DNA of 64,000 nt. Source: Paraflavisolibacter caeni (GTDB lineage: Bacteria > Bacteroidota > Bacteroidia > Chitinophagales > Chitinophagaceae). The translations under genes were made by a program, and so were the position numbers. The stretch lies in contig NZ_JAOTIF010000011.1 of the NCBI RefSeq assembly GCF_025628885.1, forward strand, positions 62,001 to 126,000, given 5' to 3'. Shown here in pieces: positions 1-8,709 of the stretch. Each line of letters starts with the position of its first letter. Within the stretch, counting starts at the first letter, position 1. The notes beneath the pieces were generated by a model. That model did no database searches and was not told the DNA's origin. It was given only the letters and a program-made list of their open reading frames with translations.

Positions 1-1091
1 ATAATTCAGCCAATTATTTTACGGTTTATGATCATTCAGAAGAGCCCGATTACAAAAAAACAAACCGGTTTTTGTACAATGAAAATATAAACGCAGCCTA
101 CCTCAATTTCAACAAACAGTTCAAGAAGTTTGGTGTTCAGGCCGGCTTACGATATGAGTATATTGCTTACAAAGGAAACCAACTGGGCAACCCGGAGAAG
201 CAGGATTCATTATTCAAAAACAACTACGGACGTTTATTCCCCACTATGTTTGTGAGCTATGCTGCTAATAAGAATAACCAATTTGGTTTGTCTTTTGGGC
301 GGAGGATTGATCGCCCGGCTTACCAGGATCTGAATCCGTTTTTGTTCTTCCTGGATAATTACACCTACCAGTCTGGTAATCCATACATCAAGCCGCAATT
401 CACTAATAATATAGAGTTAACGCATACTTTCAAAAGCGTTTTAACTACAACCCTTAATTATAGTAGAACAAAAGACCTGATGGCGGAAACTTTTGAACAA
501 GGACAAGATTTGAGTGGATCAACTGACTATGCAACTATTGTTAAGAGGGGTAATATTGGCCGGCGTGATGCAGCAGGTATATCAGTTAGCGCGCAAGTGC
601 CGGCAGCTAAATGGTGGACTTCAATAATTTACTCCAATTACAATTACAATAAATTTAGGGGTAAAATCAATGGAAATAATGAGGTGATCGATATAGAAGC
701 AACTAACCTTACACTAAATGTAAACAACCAATTCAAATTTAATCAGGGTTGGAGTGCTGAGCTAAGTGGTTTTTACCGTACAAAGGGAGTTGAAGGACAG
801 ATCATGATACAGCCAATGGGACAGCTTTCTGCCGGTATAAGTAAACAAGTGTTGAAAGGAAAAGGTTCTGTCAAATTGAATGTAAGAGATATTTTTTATA
901 CTCAGTATCCAAGAGGTGATATCAAATTGCAGAATACTGAAGCTCACTTTGAAAACCGTAGGGATAGCCGTGTAGCTAATTTATCATTCACCTACCGTTT
1001 CGGCAAGCCCATAAAAGAGCAACAACCTAGAAGAAGGACGGGTGGCGCTGATGCCGAGCAGAATCGTGTGAGAGTAGGAAACGGTGGATAA
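1..1091 (+). CDS. Outer-membrane beta-barrel / TonB-dependent receptor-like protein, C-terminal part
   Basis: Partial gene: the frame is open to the left edge, so the true start lies outside the window, and 363 codons are visible. The sequence has the alternating aromatic/polar pattern of outer-membrane beta strands (for example FGLSFGRRIDRPAYQDLNPF and QSGNPYIKPQFTNNIELTH), typical of the Bacteroidota outer-membrane beta-barrel family (Pfam OMP_b-brl_3). The last strand ends near TYRFGK and is followed by a short Arg-rich, Gly-rich tail. No plug domain or TonB box can be judged because the N-terminus is missing. The substrate is unknown. The family call is confident; a transport role is inferred. 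Confidence 0.85.
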   Translation, partial: NSANYFTVYDHSEEPDYKKTNRFLYNENINAAYLNFNKQFKKFGVQAGLRYEYIAYKGNQLGNPEKQDSLFKNNYGRLFPTMFVSYAANKNNQFGLSFGRRIDRPAYQDLNPFLFFLDNYTYQSGNPYIKPQFTNNIELTHTFKSVLTTTLNYSRTKDLMAETFEQGQDLSGSTDYATIVKRGNIGRRDAAGISVSAQVPAAKWWTSIIYSNYNYNKFRGKINGNNEVIDIEATNLTLNVNNQFKFNQGWSAELSGFYRTKGVEGQIMIQPMGQLSAGISKQVLKGKGSVKLNVRDIFYTQYPRGDIKLQNTEAHFENRRDSRVANLSFTYRFGKPIKEQQPRRRTGGADAEQNRVRVGNGG

Positions 1092-1230
1092 TTGAAGGCT
1101 TTGTTTGAAGTTTAATATTGAAGAAAGGCCTGGAAGTGTTTCCGGGCCTATTTGTTTTTACTCCTATTTCTTATAATGAGCCAAACAGAGGAGGGCAGAG
1201 GCTGTATTTTTATCCCATCATTGAACAAAA

Positions 1231-1303
1231 ATTCGTAAATCTGCAAACTGCTTTCAATGGCAGGTGCAAATCGTAATTCGTAAATCTCAAATCGTAAATT
1301 ACC
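1231..1303. repeat. Short AAATCGTAAAT-type repeat cluster before yajQ
   Basis: Several imperfect copies of a 9-12 bp unit (attcgtaaatct, aaatcgtaattcgtaaatct, aaatcgtaaatt) lie directly upstream of the yajQ start codon. The same unit occurs before groEL. Function unknown; it would fall in the 5' leader or start region of the gene. Confidence 0.6.
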
Positions 1304-1304
1304 T

Positions 1305-1796
1305 ATGCCTTCTTTTGATATTGTTAGCAAAGTAGACATGCAGGCAATGGACAATGCCGTGAATGTTACTAAAAAGGAAATTACAAACCGCTTTGATTTT
1401 AAGGACTCGCCAGTGGAGATCAACCTCAACAAAAAGGATTCAAAGATTGACATAGAGACCGGTGATGACATGAAAATGCGCCAGTTGATCGACGTGCTTA
1501 TAAGCCGTTCTATGAAGCAGGGAATCGACCCGGCTGCCCTGGATACCAGTAAAGAGCCTTATCAAAGCGGAAAAGTGGTGAAAATGGAAGTGCCTGTGCG
1601 AAATGGTCTAAAGCAAGAAGATGCAAAAAAGATAGTAAAGCTAATTAAGGATTCAGGTTTAAAGGTTCAGGCCCAGATCATGGATGATCTAGTCCGAGTT
1701 ACCGCTAAGAAAATAGATGATCTTCAAGAAGTTATACAATTGTGCAAGTCATCTAACCTTGATTTTCCTATGCAATATATAAATATGCGCAGCTAA
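1305..1796 (+). CDS. yajQ: YajQ family nucleotide-binding protein
   Basis: A 163-residue cytosolic protein that matches the YajQ/UPF0234 family along its whole length. It starts MPSFDIVSKVDMQAMDNAVN and has the family sequences KEITNRFDFKDS (about residues 24-35) and a C-terminal DFPMQYINMRS. YajQ proteins have two ferredoxin-like folds; some members bind cyclic di-GMP or nucleotides, but that is not shown here. The ATG at 1305 fits the family N-terminus exactly. The gene stands alone between the receptor gene and L31, and a cluster of short repeats lies directly before it. Family confidence is high; ligand uncertain. Confidence 0.93.
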   Translation: MPSFDIVSKVDMQAMDNAVNVTKKEITNRFDFKDSPVEINLNKKDSKIDIETGDDMKMRQLIDVLISRSMKQGIDPAALDTSKEPYQSGKVVKMEVPVRNGLKQEDAKKIVKLIKDSGLKVQAQIMDDLVRVTAKKIDDLQEVIQLCKSSNLDFPMQYINMRS

Positions 1797-1808
1797 ATTT
1801 AACAACCA

Positions 1809-1816
1809 TATATTTG
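1809..1816 (+). promoter_or_regulatory. Candidate Bacteroidota -7 element (TATATTTG) for L31
   Basis: An exact match to TAnnTTTG lies 74 bases before the rpmE2 start. A second, one-mismatch version (TACTTTCG) lies nearer the gene, so either may be used. Confidence 0.4.
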
Positions 1817-1890
1817 GAAGGAATAATGAAAAATCCTACTTTCGCGCCTCCAAATAAGTTTAGAACACACTGTTATTAAATTAAGATATT

Positions 1891-2139
1891 ATGAAACAAG
1901 GTATTCATCCTGCTAGTTACCGTTATGTGGTGTTTAAAGATATGAGTAATGGTACTGCTTTTTTGAGCCGCTCAACTGCTGCATCTAAAGAAACGATTAA
2001 ATGGGAAGATGGCAATGAGTATCCATTGGTGAAACTGGAAATTTCCAGCACTTCTCACCCTTTCTTTACCGGTAAAAATGTATTGGTAGATACTGCAGGA
2101 CGTATTGACAAGTTCAAAAAGAAATACGCAAAGAAATAA
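1891..2139 (+). CDS. rpmE2: Type B 50S ribosomal protein L31
   Basis: An 82-residue L31 with the hallmark start [20 protein letters not shown] and the core [20 protein letters not shown]. There is no cysteine anywhere, so it is the zinc-independent (C-minus, type B) paralogue. These paralogues often replace zinc-binding L31 under zinc limitation, but no zinc-dependent copy or Zur site was seen in this window. In Bacteroidota type B L31 is commonly the only copy. It is a component of the large ribosomal subunit. The lysine-rich tail is normal. A strong terminator follows 22 bases after the stop. Confidence 0.97.
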   Translation: MKQGIHPASYRYVVFKDMSNGTAFLSRSTAASKETIKWEDGNEYPLVKLEISSTSHPFFTGKNVLVDTAGRIDKFKKKYAKK

Positions 2140-2161
2140 GGTTATATTTCTTTATCATATT

Positions 2162-2194
2162 ATCCCGCTGGTTAAACCAGCGGGATTTTTTTTT
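2162..2194 (+). terminator. Rho-independent terminator after rpmE2
   Basis: GC-rich stem cccgctgg / ccagcggg with a short AT loop, flanked by an at/at extension and followed by a run of nine T. It ends the L31 transcript. A second small stem (cctaaac/gtttagg, 2195-2213) follows directly. Confidence 0.9.
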
Positions 2195-2305
2195 CCTAAA
2201 CTTCATGTTTAGGATCACTCACCCTAATAATCAGTCAATTGATCAGTAACTTTCATTAATCTTGCAGAATAGAGGCCTTCACGGTTCATCATACACCTTC
2301 ATGCC

Positions 2306-3481
2306 ATGGAAAAAATTGTATTTACCGAGGAATTCTGCCAGCCCGAAAACCTGTTTCCGTTTACCCTTACCCGGCAGGTACAGGATATTCGCATTGGCAT
2401 ATTGACGATAAGAGAGAAATGGGAAATGTTCTTAAAGATGCCTTCATTCGACAAGTTTGAAGATGATTACAAAGATCTGGACAGGGCCATAGTAGTAGAT
2501 GAAGCCATTAATGACGATGTCTTGTATCTGGTACATGGCAATGTTCTTCCTACACCCAAACTGGCAAAGCTGGTCAAGAAGCTGTCGCCCGGTGAGTTCA
2601 TTTCGGTACCTGAGAAAGCCGTTGTGTACTGTATTTCGAAAAATGAGGTGCTGGATCCCAATAATTTGAAGGTTACCAATACGATTGAATTGGATACAGA
2701 AATGAAGGAGATCAAGTATCCCTGGAATATTTTCCAGATGAATGCGTGGGCTATTGAACAGGACTATGCTCTATTGACTAAAAAAAGGGAATCACATCCT
2801 ATTTCAGAAACCAATAAAGTTACCCATCCCAAAAACATTTTTATTGAAAAAGGCGCCCAGGTTGAGCATTGCTATTTGAATGCAAGTGAAGGTCCAATTT
2901 ATATTGGAAGAAACGCAGTAGTGATGGAAGGATGTATGCTCCGAGGGCCTATTGCTATTTGTGAAGATGCTGTAGTGAAAATGGGTACTAAGATATATGG
3001 AGCCACTACTGTAGGTCCTAAGTGTGTAGTAGGGGGAGAGATTAAAAACTCAGTTTTCTTTGGCTATTCCAACAAAGCTCATGATGGATACTTGGGTGAT
3101 TCTGTTATCGGCGAATGGTGCAATCTTGGAGCAGGAACAACCAATTCCAATTTAAAGAATAATGCATCTGATGTTTTTGTATGGACTCCTAGAGGTGCTA
3201 TGGATGTAGGATTGAAGTGCGGTGTGATTATGGGCGATTATTCAAGAACAGCCATTAATACTTCCATCAACACAGGAACTGTTGTTGGTGTCAGTTGCAA
3301 TGTATATGGTGCAGGGTTACTGCCAAAATATATTTCCAGTTTTTCCTGGGGCTGTGAGGGCATTGAAAGATATCGGTATGAAAAAGCACTGGAAGATATA
3401 GATAGTTGGAAGTCTTTGAAAAATGAGCAGATCACAGAAAATGAAAAAATTATCTTGAAACATATCTTTGATCATTATTGA
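2306..3481 (+). CDS. Alternative GlmU-family protein (sugar nucleotidyltransferase / left-handed beta-helix)
   Basis: A 391-residue protein of the Bacteroidota GlmU-like family (TIGRFAM alt_bact_glmU type). The N-terminal half (about 1-170) begins MEKIVFTEEFCQPENLFPFT and retains TRQVQDIRIGILTIREKW. It lacks the classic LAAGxGTRM nucleotidyltransferase signature of standard GlmU. The C-terminal half (about 175-350) has hexapeptide repeats of a left-handed beta-helix acyltransferase (IYIGRNAVVMEGCMLRGPIA, GEWCNLGAGTTNSNLKNN). The likely role is supply of UDP-GlcNAc for peptidoglycan and surface glycans; whether both half-reactions are present is inference. tpiA follows after 16 bases, so the two are probably cotranscribed. 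Confidence 0.85.
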   Translation: MEKIVFTEEFCQPENLFPFTLTRQVQDIRIGILTIREKWEMFLKMPSFDKFEDDYKDLDRAIVVDEAINDDVLYLVHGNVLPTPKLAKLVKKLSPGEFISVPEKAVVYCISKNEVLDPNNLKVTNTIELDTEMKEIKYPWNIFQMNAWAIEQDYALLTKKRESHPISETNKVTHPKNIFIEKGAQVEHCYLNASEGPIYIGRNAVVMEGCMLRGPIAICEDAVVKMGTKIYGATTVGPKCVVGGEIKNSVFFGYSNKAHDGYLGDSVIGEWCNLGAGTTNSNLKNNASDVFVWTPRGAMDVGLKCGVIMGDYSRTAINTSINTGTVVGVSCNVYGAGLLPKYISSFSWGCEGIERYRYEKALEDIDSWKSLKNEQITENEKIILKHIFDHY

Positions 3482-3497
3482 TTTTATATAATAGTAT

Positions 3498-4262
3498 ATG
3501 AGAAAACAAATCGCAGCCGCTAACTGGAAAATGAATCTGACCATCCAGCAAGGCGAAACACTTTTAAATGATGTATTGGGAGCTTCTATAGAATTGACTT
3601 CAAACCAGCAAGCGATCTTTGCTGTACCGTTCCCTTACTTATTGATGGTGAAAGAAAAAATAGCAGGAAAGAATAATTATTTTGTTGCCGCTCAGAATTG
3701 TTATGATAAAAAAAGCGGAGCCTATACAGGCGAAGTTTCTGTAGAAATGCTACAATCTATCGGCATCCAATATTGTGTCTTAGGGCATAGCGAACGTCGC
3801 GAGTATTTCAATGAATCAAATAAAATGCTGGCTGATAAGTTAAATCTTTGCCTTCAATATGGTATTACGCCGATCTTCTGTTGTGGTGAGCCATTGCCAG
3901 TTCGTGAGCAAAATGGACAGAATGAATTTGTAAAGCTGCAGTTGGAGGAGTCCCTGTTCCATTTAAGTAGTGAAGAAATTACAAAGATTGTAATTGCATA
4001 TGAGCCAATTTGGGCTATTGGTACAGGTAAAACTGCTACTACAGAGCAGGCTCAGGAAATGCACCAGTACTTACGTTCAGCAATTGCCGATAAATATGGT
4101 AAAGAAGTAGCGGATTCTATTTCTATACTTTATGGAGGAAGTGTAAAGGCCAATAATGCTGTTGAGTTGTTTGCTTCTCCTGATGTTGACGGCGGACTTG
4201 TTGGTGGAGCTTCATTAAATGCCAATGAGTTTATACAGATCATTAAAGCATTGAAAAAATAA
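3498..4262 (+). CDS. tpiA: Triosephosphate isomerase
   Basis: A 254-residue TIM-barrel enzyme that interconverts dihydroxyacetone phosphate and glyceraldehyde 3-phosphate in glycolysis. All catalytic elements are present: Lys11 in AANWKMN, His97 in LGHSERREY and Glu169 in AYEPIWAIGTGK, followed by the phosphate-binding loop and YGGSVKANN. Length is normal for the family. It follows the GlmU-like gene by 16 bases on the same strand, suggesting one transcript. Function is certain from conserved residues. Confidence 0.98.
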   Translation: MRKQIAAANWKMNLTIQQGETLLNDVLGASIELTSNQQAIFAVPFPYLLMVKEKIAGKNNYFVAAQNCYDKKSGAYTGEVSVEMLQSIGIQYCVLGHSERREYFNESNKMLADKLNLCLQYGITPIFCCGEPLPVREQNGQNEFVKLQLEESLFHLSSEEITKIVIAYEPIWAIGTGKTATTEQAQEMHQYLRSAIADKYGKEVADSISILYGGSVKANNAVELFASPDVDGGLVGGASLNANEFIQIIKALKK

Positions 4263-4305
4263 CTACTCAATCCAGAAATTATCTAGTATTACACGAAAGA
4301 CCCAG

Positions 4306-4506
4306 GTGTTAACGAACTTTCCGAATATTCGTGTAATCATCAATGATAATAAAATTTATACCCTGCGGAATAACAAGCCTGTTGTTATTCCGCTTTTTCA
4401 TAAATGGGTCAATATTGTAGTAACGGAAGGCTATCGTATTACAGAAACAATCGAGCATCGTTTTCATAATCAGACAAATTATTTGAATGTGATTTGCGGA
4501 ATGTAA
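4306..4506 (+). CDS. Small hypothetical protein
   Basis: A 66-codon frame that begins at GTG and stays open without a stop back into the end of tpiA, so the start is unclear. The product (…IRVIINDNKIYTLRNNKPVV…) reads like a folded beta-rich domain, not random sequence, with a VIINDNKIY beta-hairpin and a C-terminal NVICGM. No family was recognised. It lies between tpiA and the glycosyltransferase on the same strand. It may be a real small gene or a decayed one. Confidence 0.4.
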   Translation: MLTNFPNIRVIINDNKIYTLRNNKPVVIPLFHKWVNIVVTEGYRITETIEHRFHNQTNYLNVICGM

Positions 4507-4558
4507 TGATAAGTTTATAGCGGGTTAGGTGGTATGACTCTGCATTCCATCGAAATAA

Positions 4559-5731
4559 ATGAGTATTCTGATGAGTAGAAAAAACATATTATGGCTGGCT
4601 AGCTGGTATCCAAACAGGTATGATAAATTCAATGGCGACTTTATACAAAGGCATGCCCAAGCTGCGTCAATCGACAATGATATTTATGTAATACATCTTC
4701 AGGATGCTATTGATATTTCAGGTACCGACGAAGAAGTAAATACTCAAGGAGGGTTAACCGAAAAAATTATTTATTACAAAAAGGGTAGTGGGATATTAGG
4801 AAAGCTGGTAAAGCAAATCAGGTTTTTTACTATTTACAAAAATGCGATTAATGAATATGTACAGAAGCATGGTCTGCCACATTGCGTACATGTGCATGTG
4901 CCTTGGAAAGCAGGGTTGCTGGCTCTTTGGGTGAAGAGAAAGTATAGAGTGCCATATTTGGTTACTGAACATTGGGGTATTTATAATGACATAGTTGAGG
5001 ACAATATTTTTACAAAACCATTATATGTAAGAAAACTTCTTGCTCATATCATAAATGAATCAGAGAGGCTAATAACCGTAAGCGCCTTTATTGGTAAGTG
5101 CATCAACAACCTTATAGCAAGTAAGGAGTTCATATTTGTCCCAAATGTTGTAAATACTAATTATTTTAAGTTTTCTGGTCAAAAATATAAGAGGTTTACT
5201 TTTTTGCATGTTTCCAACATGGTTGAATTAAAAAATGTAAATGGTATTTTACAGGCATTTAAAATCTTTCTAGATGAGAAAAATCCAAATGTTCAATTAG
5301 TTTTAATTGGAAATCAAAATTATTTTTATGAGAAAAAAGCGATAGAACTAGGAATACCCAGTCGAAATCTCAATTTTAAAGGAGAGGTGCTGTATGATGA
5401 GGTTGCTAAAGAGATGCAGCAATCGCATTGTCTAATTTTAAACAGTAACATTGAAAATTCTCCATGTGTGATAGGAGAAGGACTTTGCTGTGGTTTACCT
5501 GTGATTGCAACTAGGGTTGGTGGGATACCCGAATTAGTTAATGAAGTTAATAGCATATTAATTGAACCTCAGAATATTGATAATTTGGTTTTTGCTATGA
5601 AAGAACTATACAATAATTATTTGTCTTTTGATGGTAGAAGTATGTCTGAAAATGCAAAGCAAATGTTTAGTTGCGAGATTATAAGTAAGAAGTTAAATGA
5701 TATTTATTGGCAGATAGAAAAGGTAAACTAA
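4559..5731 (+). CDS. Glycosyltransferase family 4 protein
   Basis: A 390-residue GT-B fold glycosyltransferase. The N-terminal acceptor domain (about 1-190) opens with NILWLASWYPNRYDKFNGDF. The C-terminal donor domain carries the GT4 E-x7-E motif at Glu299/Glu307, followed by LCCGLPVIATRVGGIPELV. Such enzymes transfer a sugar from a nucleotide-sugar to a surface polysaccharide or lipid-linked intermediate on the cytosolic side of the membrane. The donor sugar cannot be predicted. A second in-frame ATG lies at 4571; the upstream ATG at 4559 is equally possible. Together with the methyltransferase and flippase nearby it forms a short polysaccharide locus. Confidence 0.92.
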   Translation: MSILMSRKNILWLASWYPNRYDKFNGDFIQRHAQAASIDNDIYVIHLQDAIDISGTDEEVNTQGGLTEKIIYYKKGSGILGKLVKQIRFFTIYKNAINEYVQKHGLPHCVHVHVPWKAGLLALWVKRKYRVPYLVTEHWGIYNDIVEDNIFTKPLYVRKLLAHIINESERLITVSAFIGKCINNLIASKEFIFVPNVVNTNYFKFSGQKYKRFTFLHVSNMVELKNVNGILQAFKIFLDEKNPNVQLVLIGNQNYFYEKKAIELGIPSRNLNFKGEVLYDEVAKEMQQSHCLILNSNIENSPCVIGEGLCCGLPVIATRVGGIPELVNEVNSILIEPQNIDNLVFAMKELYNNYLSFDGRSMSENAKQMFSCEIISKKLNDIYWQIEKVN

Positions 5732-5786
5732 CTCATTGATAGTTTAAAGATAGAGAATGGGAATTCATGATAACTACCCTAAAATT

Positions 5787-6491
5787 TTACCAATGAGGGT
5801 TTTCCGTTAGTAAAAGAATCGAATAACCGCCTAAAGTTTTTGTGCATAGTTTCTTATTTATTTTGAACAAAACTTTTCTAAATTGATTAATCAATTTTTG
5901 TTTAAAAGTCTGATTTGTAAATGATGGTTCAGTATATAGCTTATCGATTATCTTGAACCCTTTATCCATTAAGATACTTTCAATAAATGCTTCTGTAAAA
6001 TTGTGAATATGACCTACTCTCTCTTTAGATTCAATTAGCATCTTCTCTTGAAATAATGACCATAAACACATATCTAGTGGAATATGAAATATAGTATACT
6101 TGCCTAATGAAGCAACCTTATCTAAAAACCTGAAGTAGTTCTCAATATGTTCAATAACATCAATTACCAATAGCAAGTCAAAGTGATAATTTTCAACAGT
6201 TTCTGCAACATCTCTTTGTTCAAACTTTATTCTGTTTGTTTCTTTTCTTCTTGCAATAGCAATAGCATCTTTTGAGATATCAAATCCAGACATATTAACA
6301 GTATTATTTAATCTATTTGCAAGCTGAATTAATATTTCTCCGCTACCACAACCAATGTCACAGACTGTATTAAAATGAATGTTGTTTCTATTTAATAATT
6401 CGATTATTTTACCAGTTTTTAAAGGAGCATCTTCCTCATGCCAGGTGGGGTTATTATTTAAATAAGTTTTATCATTGTAAATATTATACAT
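5787..6491 (-). CDS. Class I SAM-dependent methyltransferase
   Basis: A 234-residue protein with the SAM-binding motif I VCDIGCGSGEI (about residues 43-53) and the downstream acidic LLLVIDVIEHIENYFRFLD region of Methyltransf_11/23-type enzymes. The N-terminal TWHEEDAPLKTGKIIELL is typical of glycan or lipid methyltransferases, but no substrate can be assigned. It is AT-rich, like the flippase, and is encoded opposite to both neighbours. Its placement between a glycosyltransferase and a flippase suggests modification of a surface sugar. Confidence 0.85.
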   Translation of the reverse strand: MYNIYNDKTYLNNNPTWHEEDAPLKTGKIIELLNRNNIHFNTVCDIGCGSGEILIQLANRLNNTVNMSGFDISKDAIAIARRKETNRIKFEQRDVAETVENYHFDLLLVIDVIEHIENYFRFLDKVASLGKYTIFHIPLDMCLWSLFQEKMLIESKERVGHIHNFTEAFIESILMDKGFKIIDKLYTEPSFTNQTFKQKLINQFRKVLFKINKKLCTKTLGGYSILLLTENPHW

Positions 6492-6843
6492 TCTGCAAGT
6501 TCTACCTACTAATTTGACTGTTAAATTTAGAATAATAAATATAGAATTAATTTAGGGTATATTTTAAATAGGTTTGAAATTGACTAGGTTCCTAGGAGGG
6601 AGGCTATAAATATTGTTAGAATAGAATGTTGGTTTGTTCTTTGCCATGCCCTCCAGAATGAGCGTAGTAAAAGAAAAGTTATCTCTTAATTTAATGCAGG
6701 TTAAAAATACGAAAGAAAAAAATGAATTGGGTAATATTAAATATAAAAGACAGTAAATACCTACTTATATTTTTCGTTTAATTAAATCTGCAAATTGATA
6801 ATTTGGACTATATTTCTTTTCTTTAATTATAAATATTTTTTGA
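6492..6843. other. AT-rich intergenic region between divergent methyltransferase and flippase genes
   Basis: 352 bases without a convincing gene. It must hold the promoters of both divergent neighbours. A TATATTTC sequence about 30 bases before the flippase is one mismatch from TAnnTTTG. A 36-codon frame at 6646-6756 exists but shows no recognisable product. No repeat or tRNA was seen. Confidence 0.5.
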
Positions 6844-8154
6844 GTGGCTTTTGGAAAAGCTTTAATCCAAAATACTGCAAATCGCATTTTAAATACTATA
6901 GTCATGTTTTTGGCTACAGTATTTCTAACACGAATAGTGGGCGTTTCTGATTTTGGATTGTTAACATTAATGATTACTAATGCTTCCCTACTTAATCTGA
7001 TTTCTTCATTTGGTATTAGTTCTGGAATTACTTATAACTTAGCTGCCACGAATATTAGTGGAACTAAAGTTGTATCAGTCACTATCTTGCTTTTATTAAC
7101 TCAACTTTTATTTACTTCGATATTTGAATATGGATGTTTTCAATTAGATGATTCTTTTTGGCTTTTTAAGGGTAAGAGCTTAACTGACTTTTTGTTAGGT
7201 ATTAGTTTTTTTATAAGCATCTCTGCCATTGAAAAATATAATGCTTTGTTGTATGGGAAGCAACAGTACTTGTTAGCTAATAATATTGTTTTAGCCGGAA
7301 ATTTAGTCATGCTATTCTGTTTAATAATTTTGGCTATTTGGAAGGTAGAGGACCATTATATTTTTTTAGGCGTTTATATTGTGGGTAATCTTTTTCAGGC
7401 ATTTGCTCTGATATGTACGTATCATATAATTTATAAAGAGCCTGTTTTATTTGCAGTTTTAAATAAAGCAGAATTTAAATTATTTTTTTCATACTCCTTT
7501 CTTGCTTTTGTAACTAATTGCTTACAATTTATTGCATACAGAGCTGATTATTGGTTGGTTGATTATTATAAAGGATCAACACAATTAGGTTTATATTCTG
7601 TATCAACAAGATTTGCTCAATTATTTTGGATCATACCTAATTTATTTGCTGCAATTATATTTCCAAATGTTGCAGGCAAACAGACAGGTAAAAATGCACA
7701 AAGTATTTTTGGTTTAATAAGGATTATGAATACTTGCAATGTTATTGCAGGATTATTTTTATTTTTATTTTCTCCTTATTTAATTGTTCAGATATTTGGT
7801 GTTGAATATGCAAATTGTATTATACCTTTTCGAATTTTGTTGCCAGGTGTAATAACTTTTTGCATTCCAGCAATATTAGCAAGTTATTTTGCCGGAATTA
7901 ATAAGTTAATAGTAAATTTCTGGGGTACTATTTTGTGCTTGCTTGTTATTTTAATTTTAGACTTTGCATTAATTCCTAAATTCGGCATAAAAGGAGCTGC
8001 CATTGCAAGTAGCATTGGATATGCTCTTACAACAATCTATGTTTTAATTGTTTTTAATCGGCTATCAAAGGCAGGTTTCAATCAGTTGCTTATACTGAAA
8101 AAAGAGGATCTTGTATATTTAAAAAGACTTTTACTCACTCATGTAAAAGCCTAA
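6844..8154 (+). CDS. Polysaccharide flippase (Wzx/MATE-like, MOP superfamily)
   Basis: A 436-residue integral membrane protein with about 12 predicted transmembrane segments throughout. It matches the polysaccharide-biosynthesis/flippase family, starting QNTANRILNTIVMFLATVFL with the following VGVSDFGLLTL and later a central YRADYWLVDYYKGSTQLGLY. Such proteins move lipid-linked sugar units across the inner membrane. The frame is closed by TGA just before GTG at 6844, so GTG is the likely start; the next ATG (6904) would cut the first helix. The gene is strongly AT-rich (13 G+C of 60 bases at 7441-7500). No polymerase or ligase gene lies beside it. Confidence 0.9.
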   Translation: MAFGKALIQNTANRILNTIVMFLATVFLTRIVGVSDFGLLTLMITNASLLNLISSFGISSGITYNLAATNISGTKVVSVTILLLLTQLLFTSIFEYGCFQLDDSFWLFKGKSLTDFLLGISFFISISAIEKYNALLYGKQQYLLANNIVLAGNLVMLFCLIILAIWKVEDHYIFLGVYIVGNLFQAFALICTYHIIYKEPVLFAVLNKAEFKLFFSYSFLAFVTNCLQFIAYRADYWLVDYYKGSTQLGLYSVSTRFAQLFWIIPNLFAAIIFPNVAGKQTGKNAQSIFGLIRIMNTCNVIAGLFLFLFSPYLIVQIFGVEYANCIIPFRILLPGVITFCIPAILASYFAGINKLIVNFWGTILCLLVILILDFALIPKFGIKGAAIASSIGYALTTIYVLIVFNRLSKAGFNQLLILKKEDLVYLKRLLLTHVKA

Positions 8155-8199
8155 TGCTTCAAATAGCCGGATTACTTTAAAATAATTATTTTTAATTTC

Positions 8200-8463
8200 T
8201 TATTCAATCTCTCCTTCAATCACCTCACTAAACTGATCTTCCAAAGCAGCAATCCAATTTGGCACATATTCATCTGCAATTCTCCACTGCCCGTCATTTT
8301 TGTACATTTGGAAGATAATGCGGTTGCCTCGATCGTCTGGTACATCGACATGAAAATATCCACCAGATGCCCCGCCAACTTTCCTGAAATTAAATTCCCG
8401 AAGTCTATCAGATGACTTTACCAGCTTTGAAAAATGTATGTTTTTAACAACTTCTAAGTTCAT
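8200..8463 (-). CDS. Conserved small hypothetical protein
   Basis: An 87-residue acidic cytosolic protein. It contains FRKVGGASGGYFHVDVPDD followed by NRIIFQMYKNDGQWRIADEY, resembling a small beta-sheet domain, and ends in an acidic helix (ALEDQFSEVIEGEIE). No signal peptide or membrane segment. I do not recognise a named family. It converges with the flippase gene, separated by 45 bases without a clear terminator. Confidence 0.7.
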   Translation of the reverse strand: MNLEVVKNIHFSKLVKSSDRLREFNFRKVGGASGGYFHVDVPDDRGNRIIFQMYKNDGQWRIADEYVPNWIAALEDQFSEVIEGEIE

Positions 8464-8709
8464 AAATACGGTTTAAAATAGTGCCCTTTGCAAAACTTAT
8501 GCTCTAATTCTTTAAAGAAACCTTAATAATCAACAATATTTATAAGATTTAATGAATTTAGATAATATTTCGCCATATTTAAAAGCCGGCATATCTTCTC
8601 TGATCACCAAACTTTTTTTGTAGTATTTGCCACAAAAATGCTTTGCATATAAATGAACTTTGACAGTAACTTGCTCTCTATTTTACCCAAAGCCAAATAG
8701 AAACCTTTT

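Noticed and set aside
6646-6756. A 36-codon frame between the methyltransferase and flippase
   Set aside because: Short, highly Lys-rich and without a recognised motif; could be random in AT-rich DNA.
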